Source of the DNA: Adenanthera pavonina
Lineage: Eukaryota; Streptophyta; Magnoliopsida; Fabales; Fabaceae
Direction of reading: 5' to 3'
Assembly: GCA_026686845.1 (NCBI GenBank)
Contig: JAIVEN010000022.1
Span: forward strand, 29,362,001 to 29,426,000
Length of the DNA: 64,000 nt
A program made the translations under genes and the position numbers. Below, one piece after another: positions 12,559 to 24,117 of this stretch. A model generated the notes under the pieces. That model was not told where the DNA came from. It saw only the letters and a program-made list of their open reading frames with translations, and ran no database searches. Every line of letters starts with the position of its first letter. The first letter of the stretch is position 1.

Positions 12559-14691
12559 ATGGCTGGCTTAAGCTTCTTCACAAGTCAAATATCTTGCTTA
12601 ACCTTTTTCTTCGTCTTTTTTGTCTTAGCCTCGTTTCCAGCTGAAGCAGCCATAAAGAGATACCAATTTGATGTGAGTATTCAACATGCTATTATTTCAC
12701 AGTCCTACCCTATCTATATATTGATTACGTGCACTTCGCTGTTTGTGTAGATTCAAATGAATAATGTGAGTAGACTGTGTCATGCAAAACCCATAGTAAC
12801 AGTGAATGGGAGGTTTCCAGGGCCCACTATTTATGCCCGAGAAGGAGATAGAGTGCAAATCAATGTCACTAATCATGTGCAATATAACGTGTCAATTCAC
12901 TGGTATCAAAGTCAATATCTTCTTGTGTGATAAAAAACTTGTTAAAATGTGTCGTTGTGTTAATGCCTACATGTGGTGAATGATTATCGCAGGCATGGAC
13001 TGAAACAATATCGCAATGGTTGGGCTGATGGGCCTGCATATATTACACAGTGTCCGATCAAAACTGGAAGTAGCTACACGTATGATTTCAACGTTACAGG
13101 ACAGAGAGGAACATTATGGTGGCATGCACACATTCTTTGGCTGAGGGCTACTGTTTATGGTGCCATTGTGATCATGCCAAAGCCTGGAACTCCATTTCCT
13201 TTCCCTCAACCAGCAAGAGAATTCGAAATTCTCTTAGGTCATTTCTAGACTTCATATTCTTCTTTTGATTTTGCTAAACCTGGTGATCAAGCAAGAAACT
13301 AAATTTTATTCAACAGGGGAATGGTGGAACAATGACGTGGAGTTGATTGAGAAGCAAGGAAGCAGAATGGGAATGCCACCAAATATGTCTGATGCACATA
13401 CCATCAATGGGAAGCCTGGACCACTCTTTCCTTGCTCTGAGAAACGTAAGACATTAAAACTAGAAAGCCTAAGTTATTATATTATCTTTAAAGAAAGCCT
13501 AATAAGCTGTGAGTGTGTTTTCTTTTCAGATACATTTGCAATGGAGGTTGAGCAGGGAAAAACCTACCTTCTCAGAATCGTCAACGCTGCTCTCAACGAC
13601 GAGCTTTTCTTTGGGATTGCTGGTCATAACATGACAGTTGTGGAAGTTGATGCAGTTTACACAAAACCATTCACAACACAAGCAATTCTGATAGCTCCTG
13701 GACAGACCACGAACGTTTTGGTACAAGCCAACCGAGTACGAAGTAGATACTTTATGTCTACTAGGGCCTTCATGGATGCACCAATACCAGTAGATAACAA
13801 AACAGCCACAGCTATTCTTCAATACAAAGGCGTCCCAAACACTGTCCTTCCTGTCCTTCCTCATTTACCAGCTAGCAATGACACAGCTTTTGCTCTGAAC
13901 TACAACAAGAAACTCCGAAGCTTAAACTCTGCACAGTACCCTGCAAATGTTCCTCTCAAAGTGGACAGAAACCTGTTTTACACTATTGGCTTGGGCAAGA
14001 ATTCTTGCCCCACGTGCGTGAATGGAACGAAGTTACTTGCTTCCTTAAACAACATCTCTTTTGTGATGCCCCAGACTGCGCTTCTTAAAGCTCACTACTT
14101 TAATCTGAAGGGGGTGTTCAGAGCTGATTTTCCTGATCGACCTCCAACTGCTTTCAACTACACCGGTGCACCATTGACTGCTAATCTTGGAACTTCCACG
14201 GGCACCAGGGTTAGCAAGATTGGCTTCAATTCTACAGTTGAACTGGTTCTGCAGGACACGAGTCTGCTCACTGTTGAGTCACACCCATTTCATCTCCATG
14301 GATATAACTTCTTTGTAGTTGGAACTGGAATTGGTAATTTTGATCCAGCAAAAGACCCAGCAAAATATAACTTGGTAGATCCTATGGAGAGGAACACTGT
14401 TGGTGTTCCCACAGGTGGGTGGACTGCAATTCGTTTCCGTGCTGATAATCCAGGTACATATATATAATTCTAAGCTTGCACATGTAGAAGAATCACATGT
14501 CTGAGTAATGATCCGTACATGATAGATGACATTTTTGGTTGGTGATGTATGGTTGTGTAGGTGTTTGGTTCATGCACTGTCATTTAGAGCTGCACACTGG
14601 TTGGGGGTTGAAAACGGCGTTCGTGGTAGAAGATGGACCAGGACAAGATCAATCTGTTCTGCCTCCCCCCAAGGATCTTCCACAGTGTTAG
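12559..14691 (+). CDS. laccase (secreted multicopper oxidase)
   Basis: Exons 12559-12672, 12751-12902, 12993-13237, 13317-13445, 13530-14453 and 14561-14691 join in phase to 526 aa ending KDLPQC. Laccases oxidise phenolics, including monolignols and flavonoids, with O2 in the cell wall. A signal peptide occupies about residues 1-30 (hydrophobic, then FPAEA). The four copper-binding segments are all present: HWHGLKQYRNGWADGP, WWHAHILWLRATVYG, HPFHLHGYNFFVVG and VWFMHCHLELHTGWGL. They supply the ten His and one Cys ligands of the type 1, 2 and 3 copper sites, with Leu at the axial position. Many N-x-S/T sites suggest glycosylation. The six-exon layout, including the intron splitting HW/HG, is usual for plant laccases. 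The protein is somewhat shorter than the common 550-590 aa but no core motif is missing, so it is probably functional. The subfamily (LAC7/LAC14-like) is a guess. Confidence 0.95.
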
Positions 14692-15696
14692 ATTTGATCA
14701 ATGGAGTTGTATGAAAAATAATTCGTTGATTTAATTGTTATTTGTCTGCTAAGCTTTCGTGCAAAAGTTGCAGAAAGTTTAGTTAATTATGAGATCAAAT
14801 GTGCGAGGACAATCCAAGGAGGGATTGTTCGAACGTCATATTGTAATAAAATTTCGAAAATATGCTAATTAAATATATACTCGTTATTTCTTGTTACTTC
14901 TTTGACTTTAATTTGCTTAACATTAATTCTCTTATATTTTTCACCCTATAATAAAATTAAATGAAAAAATGTTTTATTTTATTTTTTATGTTAGCAGCTG
15001 TTACCTGACAGCTAAACTTTGACTCAATAGACACCATATTCTTTTCAATAAACTATATATATTATAAGATGAAGTAGCTGCAATAAATGAATAAAACAGT
15101 TGAAGCTTGGTTTGATCATTCATCAACAAAATGGAAGATGAACATTTAAGAAATCCCGCATTTATTTGCAGCAAACATATCGCAGGCCTTGTGTTTCTTC
15201 CCTTTGGGGTTTCAATTTATTTTATTTTAACGTTACTTGCAACAAAAATTGAAGTTGCTCTCTTAAAGCAAATACTTTTTTGTTTATTTGTTTGTTTGTC
15301 TTCTGCGAGAATGAATCAGGTCCCACGCATTAGATAATCCAAGGATGAGGCGTGCCCTTAAAATGAAGTCAAAAAGTTCGGTACAAGAGATCCTATATGT
15401 AAAAACAAATATTATGTTTACCAAAAATAAATCTATAAATGCTTAGAAGCAATTTCTGGTTAGAGTTCGAAGCTGTTACTGCCATGAATTCAGTGAACAA
15501 TTCTTTCAGTTGTTTAATTGCGATATTTTTGCTCTCTAAATTAAATTTGGATAATTTAAATTGGCATGATCATTTTTATTATATATTCTTTTAAAATAAC
15601 AAAAAATAAATTTAAATCAGTAAAAGTCTCTTAATTGATTAATTGAGATCATTGTTCAATTGAAATGTTTGACTAGATATTACAGCCATATCCTTC
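14692..15696. other. laccase 3' region and spacer
   Basis: Holds the laccase 3' untranslated region (AATAAA-like signals near 14843) and AT-rich spacer. The 68-codon frame at 15131 has no homologue I recognise. Confidence 0.5.
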
Positions 15697-16198
15697 CACC
15701 ATTACTTCTCCTTAACGGTTAAGCTTTACCCACCGCGTATTAAGGTCTGTGTGTTTGGTTTCATGTGCCTCTCCATCTCACATTTTAATCAACAAGACAT
15801 ATCAAAAGGATAAGCAACTCCATGTGTGTGTGTGTGTGTGAGAGAGAGAGAAGGGACAGTGCTTCTGGCTGCTTTAAGTGTGAATTACCGCCAAGTATAG
15901 AATACTTATTTGAGCATCTTCGTTCCTACATAGCAATCAGAATTCATGGCTAATTCTGGCAGTCCTGTATGTGTTAACCTTCCTCTTCTTTTCTAGCTGA
16001 AGCTGCCACAATCACATGCTAATTTTATGCTGAGTCATACGGGTTTAAACAACTTTTTTCTTCCAACAGAGCTACTCCCTTTGACGCTTTTATTGACTGC
16101 AATTCAAGTGAAGAATGAGAGTGCATTGTGTAATGCCAAACGTATATATGTATATGGGAGGTTACAAACCATGTACAATACGACATGTCAATTCACTG
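15697..16198 (+). pseudogene. decayed tandem laccase copy (promoter, exon 1 and exon 2)
   Basis: Stretch 15697-15775 matches the laccase upstream region. A degenerate exon 1 follows from ATG at 15946 and keeps the AGCTGAAGCTGCC signal-peptide end of the intact gene. A degenerate exon 2 lies at 16102-16198; it opens ATTCAAGTGAAGAATG (intact gene ATTCAAATGAATAATG), keeps TATGGGAGGTT, has lost about 50 bases in its middle, and ends TGTCAATTCACTG/gt exactly as the real exon 2 does. No later exons or copper motifs follow. A TG/AG microsatellite lies in its leader (15823-15850). This is a truncated direct duplicate of the neighbouring gene, beyond repair. Confidence 0.85.
15823..15850. repeat. (TG)n(AG)n compound microsatellite
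   Basis: Nine TG units run straight into five AG units in the leader of the decayed laccase copy. Confidence 0.95.
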
Positions 16199-16478
16199 GT
16201 AGGAATTTTGAAGAATCTTTTGGGAAACAACATTTACATAATCATGAGCTGTGCATTGATGGAATTCTTAGAAAATTTGAGTAGCTTTTTTGGAGAGAAG
16301 GTGTAACAAAGACGCATTCCAATCACTACTACCGTGAATTTTTCTGAAAAAGTCGAAGTGAGAATCTTAAGATGCACCAAATGGTAAAAACTTCAACCCC
16401 TTGAGGAATAGAGCTTTCTGTGAATACCTCTTAGATGAGCGTATTCTCTTCTTCACTAAGTCTGTTTGCAATTAGCTC

Positions 16479-18023
16479 CTAAATGTCATAAATCTCTTTG
16501 ATGTGGCTTGATCCGCTCCCAGCAAAGAACTCATGAACAACTCCATTCAGGGTGATGGTACTGCATCCAGGAAGATTCAGAAGTCCTCTTTCTTTGATCT
16601 CTCTTCTTACTTGAACTGCTTGGTTCCATTCTCCAGCTGCAGAATGAATGCTTGCCAAATGAATATATCTTCCCTCATGATCAGGGTCCACTTCAATCAG
16701 AATTTTCCCAATCTCTTTGCCAAGCTCAAGATTTCTGTGCATATTGCAGGCATTAAGCAATGCTCCCCATATTGCAGTATTTGGCTTTATGGGCATTGAC
16801 TCTATAAACTCTTTTGCTTCCTTCAACAACCCTGCTCGACCCAGAAGGTCCACCATGCATCCATAGTGTTCTATACTAGGCTTCAGCTTATAAAGAGAAC
16901 TTATGCTCTCAAACAGTGACTTTCCTTCTTCAATTAGTCCAGCATGACTACATGCAGTAAGAACTGCAGTGAATGTAATCGAAGTTGGCTTGATTCCTGC
17001 TTTCTGCATTTGAATAAACCACTCAAGAGCTTCTCTTCCCTTTCCGTGCACAGCAAAGCCACTGATTAAAGCCGTCCATGCACAGACACATTTCTTCTCC
17101 AATCTTCTAAACACTTCTATGGCTTTTTCCATATCACCACACTTGACATACATGTCTACAAGTACACAACCCAAGATTGGATCTTCTTTTATTCCATTTT
17201 TATCAATATAGGTGTGAATCCACCTACCTTGGTCCAATGCTCCCAGACCTGCACATGCTGAAAGAGAACAACTCAGAGTTACATTATCAGGTTTGATGCC
17301 CGCAATCATCATTTCATGAAAAAGAGACAGAGCTTCCTTGTACAGTCCCACCCTAACAAAGCCAATAATCATGGTGGTCCAGGAGATAACATTCTTCACT
17401 GGCATGGCTTGAAAAATCTCGTAAGCCGTGCCTATATTTCCAAGCTTGATATAACCATCAATCATAATATTCCAAGAAACAACATCTGGCTGGGGAAGCT
17501 TATCAAACAGGATCTGTGCATATTCAATACTGCCGGAATTTGCATAAACATGAAGGAGGGAGTTTGTGGCATAAATCTCAGAACCAAAACCCCTTTTGAT
17601 GATGTGAGAATGGATTTGTTTGGTTTCTTCAAAAGCTGAGAGGGCACAACATGCTTTGAGAAGGAAAGGGAATGTGTAGGCATTGAAAGGTACTGAATGA
17701 TGAAGCATTTGTTGGTAGAAAAGGAAGGCAGCTTCCGGGCAATTACTGTTTGAGTATGCTCTGATCATGGTGTTCCACATGACAATGTTAGGAGAGGTTA
17801 TTCGGTCAAAAACCATACGAGCATAAGATAAGTTCCCAAATTCTGAAGATGTGCATGAAGCTAAAAGCTTGCTTACTGTGATCCGGTGCATGAAGCTTCC
17901 ATTTTTCAGAACTTGGGCATGAATCTGCCTTAGTTCTTTCATGTTTGAGCATCTCTCGAGCAGATTCAGGGTCTCCTCCACATTGAATTGCAGCAGTGGT
18001 TGGCTTGAGGGAGTTAGCAGCAT
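16479..18023 (-). CDS. PLS-class pentatricopeptide repeat protein, E-type, DYW lost
   Basis: Single exon, 514 aa. The start is the first ATG (MLLTPSSQPLLQF) after an in-frame TGA. Repeated P, L and S motifs (for example VVSWNIMIDGYIKLGNIGTA, VISWTTMIIGFVRVG, CAWTALISGFAVHGKGREA, EHYGCMVDLLGRAGLLKEA) are followed by an E domain (IWGALLNACNMHRNLELG) and the start of E+ (GCSTITLNGVVHEF). Such proteins bind organelle RNA in sequence-specific fashion, usually to guide C-to-U editing. It closely resembles what I recall of Arabidopsis At5g66520, which continues into a DYW deaminase domain. Here a TAG at 16479-16481 ends the frame at KEIYDI. The next 15 codons still read like the family (ELIANRLSEEE) before a TAA at 16431, and no DYW sequence follows. 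It could still act as an E-type factor recruiting DYW in trans. Confidence 0.9.
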   Translation of the reverse strand: MLLTPSSQPLLQFNVEETLNLLERCSNMKELRQIHAQVLKNGSFMHRITVSKLLASCTSSEFGNLSYARMVFDRITSPNIVMWNTMIRAYSNSNCPEAAFLFYQQMLHHSVPFNAYTFPFLLKACCALSAFEETKQIHSHIIKRGFGSEIYATNSLLHVYANSGSIEYAQILFDKLPQPDVVSWNIMIDGYIKLGNIGTAYEIFQAMPVKNVISWTTMIIGFVRVGLYKEALSLFHEMMIAGIKPDNVTLSCSLSACAGLGALDQGRWIHTYIDKNGIKEDPILGCVLVDMYVKCGDMEKAIEVFRRLEKKCVCAWTALISGFAVHGKGREALEWFIQMQKAGIKPTSITFTAVLTACSHAGLIEEGKSLFESISSLYKLKPSIEHYGCMVDLLGRAGLLKEAKEFIESMPIKPNTAIWGALLNACNMHRNLELGKEIGKILIEVDPDHEGRYIHLASIHSAAGEWNQAVQVRREIKERGLLNLPGCSTITLNGVVHEFFAGSGSSHIKEIYDI

Positions 18024-18229
18024 TGTTATCACCAAAGCACGAAGAAATCAAAGGTATAGTTGAATTAAAGAAACTAAAAACTCACTCAAAAAAAAGAAAC
18101 TAAAAACCAGTCGGGAAAAGTTCAGCATAAGGCAATATGAGCTTTGTATATATGGCTTTTGTTCTTTGCACGTGTTGGGATAAGATAGTTGTGCTTCGAA
18201 CAAAGTATCCTCTTTTATAATAAAATAAA

Positions 18230-18500
18230 TAGAAAATACTATAAGTCACTCCTAATTATCCCATTAAAATTAAGAAAAATTTGTTATATCATTCAAATTA
18301 TTTTTAAATTAATGTGTTTTCCATTTTTACCCTATAATAAATACTACAAATTCAAACAATTCACATTCTCTCTCATTATTAAATAAAGATATTTTGAAAA
18401 TAAAATAATTAATATTCCAAAAACTCACAGAAGATAACTAATATTTAGAATCATAAACAATTTTTTAAAATGTAATTAATAAAAAGGACGGGAGAAAGTA
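18230..18500 (+). mobile_element. MITE, family B copy 1
   Basis: AT-rich, non-coding, ends GGACGGGAGAAAGTA as in Stowaway-like elements. Its interior (CCCTATAATAAATACTACAA, TTCACATTCTCTCTCAT) matches 56300-56545 read in reverse and a partial copy at 26632-26795. Confidence 0.6.
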
Positions 18501-19556
18501 TAATAGCAATGCTTATATTAAAAAAAATTAAAATTTAAAATATATTTTTAAATTATAAATAATAATCTATCTTTATAAAACAATAAAATCTTGATAAGCC
18601 ATACAAGTTGGTACTGTTCATAAATAAGGCTTGACTGAATAGTTGAACATGTTCATTGGTAAGGCTTATATGGTTTATCCTTGGGCTGCATTCAGTATTA
18701 AATTCATGTTTTTCAAATCTAATTCCAAGTTCACTCAATTCTTCCAAATTCATTCTCGCTGAAAAATTTATATAGTCATATGCAAATGCCATTTCATCAT
18801 ACCTTCAATATCTTTCTTTTTCCATGTTGCATTTTTCTATGATGCAATTACTCAATAGGTTACATTTTCTGAATCAAGATTGATGAATGTCCCCGCACTG
18901 ATACAAGAGATCATTGGCATTTCGTTTCTTCAGCTGTAAACATAAGTTATATAGAGGAAAAACAGCATAGAAATAGGAATTAGATTTGAAAAACCTGGAG
19001 AGGTTCGATGGCTGAGGAATTGATCCCACTTTAGATTTGAAAAAATTATCAAACTTAAATATTTTTAAAAAAAATTGAAAGTTTGATCTTTTGTCTTAAT
19101 GGGGATCATTTTTCATAGATTTATTTCTTGAGAGGTTTGAGGACTTCTTTTTCCCATGCTTCATTTTCCTAGGCTACATTTAGTCAAAATACCTTGCAAT
19201 AAATTCAAATTCATTTGACTCTGCAATATCTTCAATCAATTTATTTGGATGGCTTTGAGCATATTCACAACTGCAATGGCAAAATGATGAATGGTCTCTA
19301 CACATCCCCAAATTCTCTCCCTATTGAACAAATTTTCAATTCTCATCTGCAGGTTATGCATCGCCAACGTCTGGCAGAGATCCATTGTCTTAGCCCTTAT
19401 CTCCACCACCATGCATGATCTGGACTTCGCATCACCACTTTCGACACTGAGAGAGGGCTGGGTTCAATGAGAGAGGTCCTGGAATGCTGAGAAACGTGGT
19501 TTGGTGGTTCAGGAAATGAGAGAGATCTTTTTTTTTTTAGCATTTCTTCCATCTAA
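18501..19556. other. spacer with no convincing gene
   Basis: AT-rich. The 79-codon minus frame (18553-18792) and 67-codon plus frame (19215-19418) show no motif and no splice context. Confidence 0.5.
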
Positions 19557-19559
19557 TTG

Positions 19560-19706
19560 TTGGCTACAAAACAGACTCTCAAGTTCTTGATCTGGGTGAT
19601 TGTCATTGCATGGGTAGCTATAATTTTTCTGTTTCCAACAGAATTTTTCAATGACTTATTAAAGAAATGGATTCATCCCACCAAAAGAATCCCTTTTTGG
19701 AATTAC
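19560..19706 (+). pseudogene. possible membrane-protein exon relic (FRO-like N terminus?)
   Basis: The frame reads KQTLKFLIWVIVIAWVAIIF then LFPTEFFNDLLKKW, one strongly hydrophobic segment followed by a PT and a basic stretch. This pattern resembles the first transmembrane helix of plant ferric reduction oxidases (KFL...W...PT). It is followed by an AT-rich stretch and possible coding debris (19806-19915, with an in-frame stop before EEEKLHE). I cannot extend it into haem- or FAD-binding domains. It may be a gene fragment carried by a mobile element or a chance hydrophobic frame. Confidence 0.25.
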
Positions 19707-19766
19707 AGGTTTTTTTATTCTATTTCTTTCTTTTATTCTTTCCTAATAATGGTTTATGTTACTTAA

Positions 19767-22399
19767 ATTTGAAGCAAGAAAGATGTATATATATATATGG
19801 TGCAGGAAGAATTTTTCTATTACTCAGCGGTCAATTCTCATAATTTCTTTCCTCACCATCGCACACCTAATTGTTTAGGAGGAGGAGAAGCTTCATGAGT
19901 ATGTGATTTTTCAAAAGCTTCTTTTATTTGTGCATTGGAAATAATTATTTATTGCACCAGATTTTGGCCCACTGATAGATGACTCCAATATCATTTGGTT
20001 TGAACTACAACACTCTACCATCAACATTAAATCTTGCAGGAGAAAAATGTCAAGACAGATGCATTACAGGGCAAGGTTGGAAATATGTACATTCCAGATC
20101 ACAAGGTAAGGATAATTGTTCACTTGTCTTTTGTTTATTCCATCAAGTGTGAGATCTTGCTTCATCTTCTATTAGTTAATTGCATGTCTTGGAGATATTA
20201 GTTTTTTTTGGGTAAAGCTCTAATTTTTTTTTTAACTCTTAAATCTATGGAAGCCCTTTGCTTTGACCTTTTAATTTCTTTCCTCTAAAATCAAGCTTTT
20301 GATTAGTTATTTTCAGTATTCCCAAATTTTTTTTAAATTCTGTATATATACTGTATTATTTGGCCTTAATAGTTGTGTTAGTGAAGGAGAAAGCAGGATT
20401 TAATTAAGTTTTGCGACTAGAGTACAACCGCTTTGCCTTATCCAGTGAGATACTGAAGACAAAGTCACATTTTTCATGAGTGGAAGGTGAGATCTCCATC
20501 TTTAGGATTTTCAATTTTTAGATTTGGCATTTTGTATTTTGTAATTGCAATATTAGTTTCTTCTTCTAAAGTTTGTGGGTTATGCTATATTTTGGCTCAG
20601 GTTAGTGCTCTTCTATTTAGTTTTATTTTTTTTGTGGGATGTTTTCTAAATATAAGGTTGATGAAGAACCTGTTGATCAAATGGGATATGGTTAAGAGCA
20701 TTGGAAATCAAAGTGTGTGAAACTATTGCTTGAATATCAGGTGTACATTTTCAACATTTTCTTTTTGAAGTTAAGGATTAAAGCCCATATAATTTTATTT
20801 ATATAATTATCTACAACTCGAAGCTTCTTTTTTTTCTTTTTCTGGGGTTGATTCTCATCCCATTTAGCTAACCATATTGCCTTGTAATGATTGGAAGAGA
20901 CTTTGCAAGTTCTTGGCTATGGTACCTTTTTCTCATATCCCTACATATTATGTGATTTGTTTATTTGATAGGTTAATATATACCTTTTTTATCATTGTTT
21001 ATTTAATTGCTCAATTTACTAATTTTGATAATTGAGCAATTACATCCATTATATGCCTAATTGTTAATTGAATCTTTACTGGATTTGAATAATGGTGTGT
21101 TGGAATAGGTTTTGATGCTTCATTTCATTGTGTATAATCATTTATATTTTGATTGATTAATGACTCTAAGAAACTTTGATGTTGATATAGAATTAGGATA
21201 ACGATATAAGGTAACTCAATTAAATTTTGTAATATTGTAAATTGTTAGATGGTTTTATCTTACTGAAGTTTGTCTTCTTTGTTGTATTTTATATCTAGGA
21301 AGAGTGGAAAAATATAAGTTTAAAAAGCATAACTATAATCATTTTTTATTGTGCAGTTATTGAAACTTGATATGAGAGTTTATTTCCTCATGGAAGGGCT
21401 CTCTAGGTTTTATCTTACTGAAGTACATGGTATTGCATGTTCTTCTGCAGTTTAACAATATTTATTTTTTTATCAACGCCAAGATGGAAGTGGTTAGACA
21501 ATTTAAGGCCCTATTCATCGCATTAAAGGTTTTTTATATATGGAATTAGGTCCGACAATAATGCTTTTCAGTTATCAAAATTTAAGGTTTTTAAAATTTT
21601 AATTATCCAGTTATTGAATCTCTTGACTTATGGAAGCAAACACACTCTTTACTAAGAGGTTTGAGCAGGAAGATAGAATCAATGTTGGATGAGATAATTA
21701 AGCTGATCAAAGCTAACAAGAATATGTATCTCATTATTTTTCGAGAAAAAAACATGTATCTCATTTTCTTAAGATCTAAGAGAAAATAAAATATAGAAAA
21801 AATTATAATGGAACCACTTATTTCATTAGTAAATTCCTTTTAACGTTGTTACTTGATAATTTTTTTGGTAACTGTTACTTTTTACTAAATACTCAGGGGT
21901 ATATAAAAATATACGCAGGAGATAGCACATTACTGCACGTGGAGGTGGGAATTTTATACCATGTTATCACATTTTTCCTCCAGCAACTATAACAATAATA
22001 ATTGAGATGTTAGCTCTTTATGTATACATATATGGGTTGCAAGAGATGCACAAGATAGTTATTTCTGTATCAATTACACATTCTTGTAATCAAATTGAAA
22101 TATTTGATTCCATTTTTCACTAAAAAATCATTTCATTTCTTCTGCAATTCACGTTAAATATATACAAATATAATAATTTTTCAAATTCATGGGGAGGAAG
22201 AATACAAATAACAACACTGATTGAGAAAGAATATATTAAGGATCTATGTAAGTAATTAATTATAGTTTGTAGGAAAATATATAATTTATTTATTCATATA
22301 TTATTAAATATTAAATTGTAGAAATCTATTCTAACTTTTAACATCAAATTTATTCATATAGCATTGAGCATCAAATTACATGAATAAATTTTTTGTTCA
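19767..22399. other. AT-rich tract, possibly Helitron interior
   Basis: About 2.6 kb without a recognisable gene. The 77-codon frame at 20487 is hydrophobic but motif-free. The tract ends at a Helitron-like 3' terminus, so some of it may belong to a non-autonomous Helitron whose TC start I could not place. Confidence 0.35.
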
Positions 22400-22400
22400 T

Positions 22401-22423
22401 CCCGCGCGGGGGATCAACCTAGT
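22401..22423 (+). mobile_element. Helitron-like 3' terminus
   Basis: A short GC-only palindrome (CCCGCGCGGG) in otherwise AT-rich DNA is followed after eight bases by CTAGT and then T. This is the hallmark of a Helitron 3' end: a hairpin, then CTRR(T), inserted between A and T. The 5' end and any RepHel gene were not found. Confidence 0.6.
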
Positions 22424-22519
22424 TTCAAACCGAAGAGTAGATATGCAAATCTTCAATTTGCATGAAATCATTCACGTCAAGTTCAACTATGCGGCATAAA
22501 TAAGATAGTTAGCTTTCTT

Positions 22520-22860
22520 ATATTGCTCAATAATAATTAACACTCTTTTTATTGCACTCTCTTTTTTTCCAATTATAAGATATATTTTTAGAAGATTAAG
22601 ATTTCAAAATATAAGTCATTTTATAAAATCTATGCATAATTTAATATTTATTTTCTATTTTTACCCTTCTTGGGAATACTGAAAAAAGTTATAGTAGAGA
22701 GAGATTAAAAGATATATATTTAAGATAAGTTATAATTTAATTAGGGTAATTTTAAAAATTTAGAATAAATTTTCAAAATATCAAGATTTTTAACTAATTT
22801 TCTAGGCATGTGTAAGGTAGATAAATATGACTTATAATAAGGAACAGAAGGAATATATTT
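22520..22860. mobile_element. degenerate Stowaway-like MITE
   Basis: Non-coding AT-rich block whose edges read as weak inverted copies (CCAATTATAAGATATATTTT; reversed right end ATTCCTTCTGTTCCTTATTATAAG). No clear TA duplication. Confidence 0.3.
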
Positions 22861-22882
22861 TTTCCTTTATATTAGCAAGTTC

Positions 22883-22931
<49 letters not shown>
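22883..22931. repeat. (AAT)16 microsatellite
   Basis: About sixteen uninterrupted TAA/AAT units, a likely length-variable locus. Confidence 0.97.
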
Positions 22932-22932
<1 letters not shown>

Positions 22933-23925
22933 TGTTTTCACGTTTTTTTCCTATTTTTTAATGAAAGTTTTTTTTCCTCACTCCTTTTATCTTGACTCTG
23001 ATATCACTGTTGTAAAATGTAAATTGCTGAAATTCCATTGTACAAGTGCGAGAAAATATTATATGAAAGGATTTTTTTTTAAAGAAAATGAAGTCTATTC
23101 ATTATTTATAGATAGTTACGTGAAATAAAATTAAATAAATAAAATACAAACAACTAGCGCCTCTTTCATCCTAAGTAGAGCTCTAACAGCCGTTTGGTTC
23201 TTAATTTTATAAAATTAAATTAAAATAAATAAAATTTATAAAAATAAAATTTAGATAAAGTAAGTTTGTTGTAAGTTGTTATGTTTGGATATTCTTTTTG
23301 TAAAAGTAAGTTTGATAAAAAATTTATTTAGATAATAAGGATTAAAAATATTTTTAGATATATAATATAAAGTAAATTTACTTCTTCTTTTCCAAAACCC
23401 ACATTTTATTAAAGAAAAAGTAACTTTTTTTCTTATTTTTCAAAATCATAGTTTAACTCACTTTTATTTTTTAAGAAGACGGTTTATATTTGATCAAATA
23501 TATTTTCTTAAAAAATTATAATTAAAAATAATAGTTTCTTTTTTAAAAAGGAGAAGCAAAGAAGTAAATCATTTTCATGTAGTAGTTTTTTGTTTTCCAG
23601 ATTTAAAAAAAAAAAGAGCTCCAACATCGGGAAAACGTACTAAATTGGGCATGTTTGAATTGCCATTGGGCAATCCAAAATCCAGTTTAAAACCGGGGTT
23701 AACAAAATTTTCCCTGTTTGGGAGTCCATTGATATCTGTTCTCCAAACTTTAGTTTACTTGCCTTCAAAACTGACGTACCCTTTCAAAGTTGCTTTTCAG
23801 TTGGAGGAGATGAAGTTTGGCATTTTTTTATATTAAAATTATTTCTGGTAAGTATTGATAATTATTTCTGATAATTAAAATTAGTTATATTATAAAGCAC
23901 ATATTACTCAATTGGTTATATAATA
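22932..23925. other. AT-rich spacer
   Basis: No gene recognised. An AT-rich stretch (about 23185-23600) with CCGTTTGGTTCTTAATTTT at one side looks like MITE debris. The 63-codon frame at 23645 has no motif. Confidence 0.45.
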
Positions 23926-23927
23926 TT

Positions 23928-24117
23928 ATTTCCTCTTATCCTTAATATAAAACATTTTTTCAGAACTATCCTTATTTAATCTATTTCTCTTTCTCTTTAG
24001 ATACATTAAATATGGGCATTTTTTAAAAATGTATAATAAATACTACCTCATATATTGTAAAGAATCTTATATTAAGAATTAGGATTAAATGCCTTATATA
24101 TAGGACTGAATGAAGTA
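23928..24117. mobile_element. short Stowaway-like MITE
   Basis: The left end reads TTTCCTCTTATCCTTAATAT and the right end, reversed, TACTTCATTCAGTCCTATAT, continuing into matching ATAAAACATTT/ATAAGGCATTT. These are inverted terminal repeats of about 30 bases around a non-coding 190-base element. Confidence 0.5.

Noticed and set aside
18024..18035. Upstream extension of the first PPR frame
   Set aside because: It begins at TTG; the first ATG is at 18023, after an in-frame stop.
20487..20720. 77-codon hydrophobic frame
   Set aside because: Hydrophobicity follows from T-rich DNA; no family resemblance or flanking exons.
22883..22931. AAT array considered as a possible CRISPR-like or centromeric repeat
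   Set aside because: Simple trinucleotide microsatellite without spacers.
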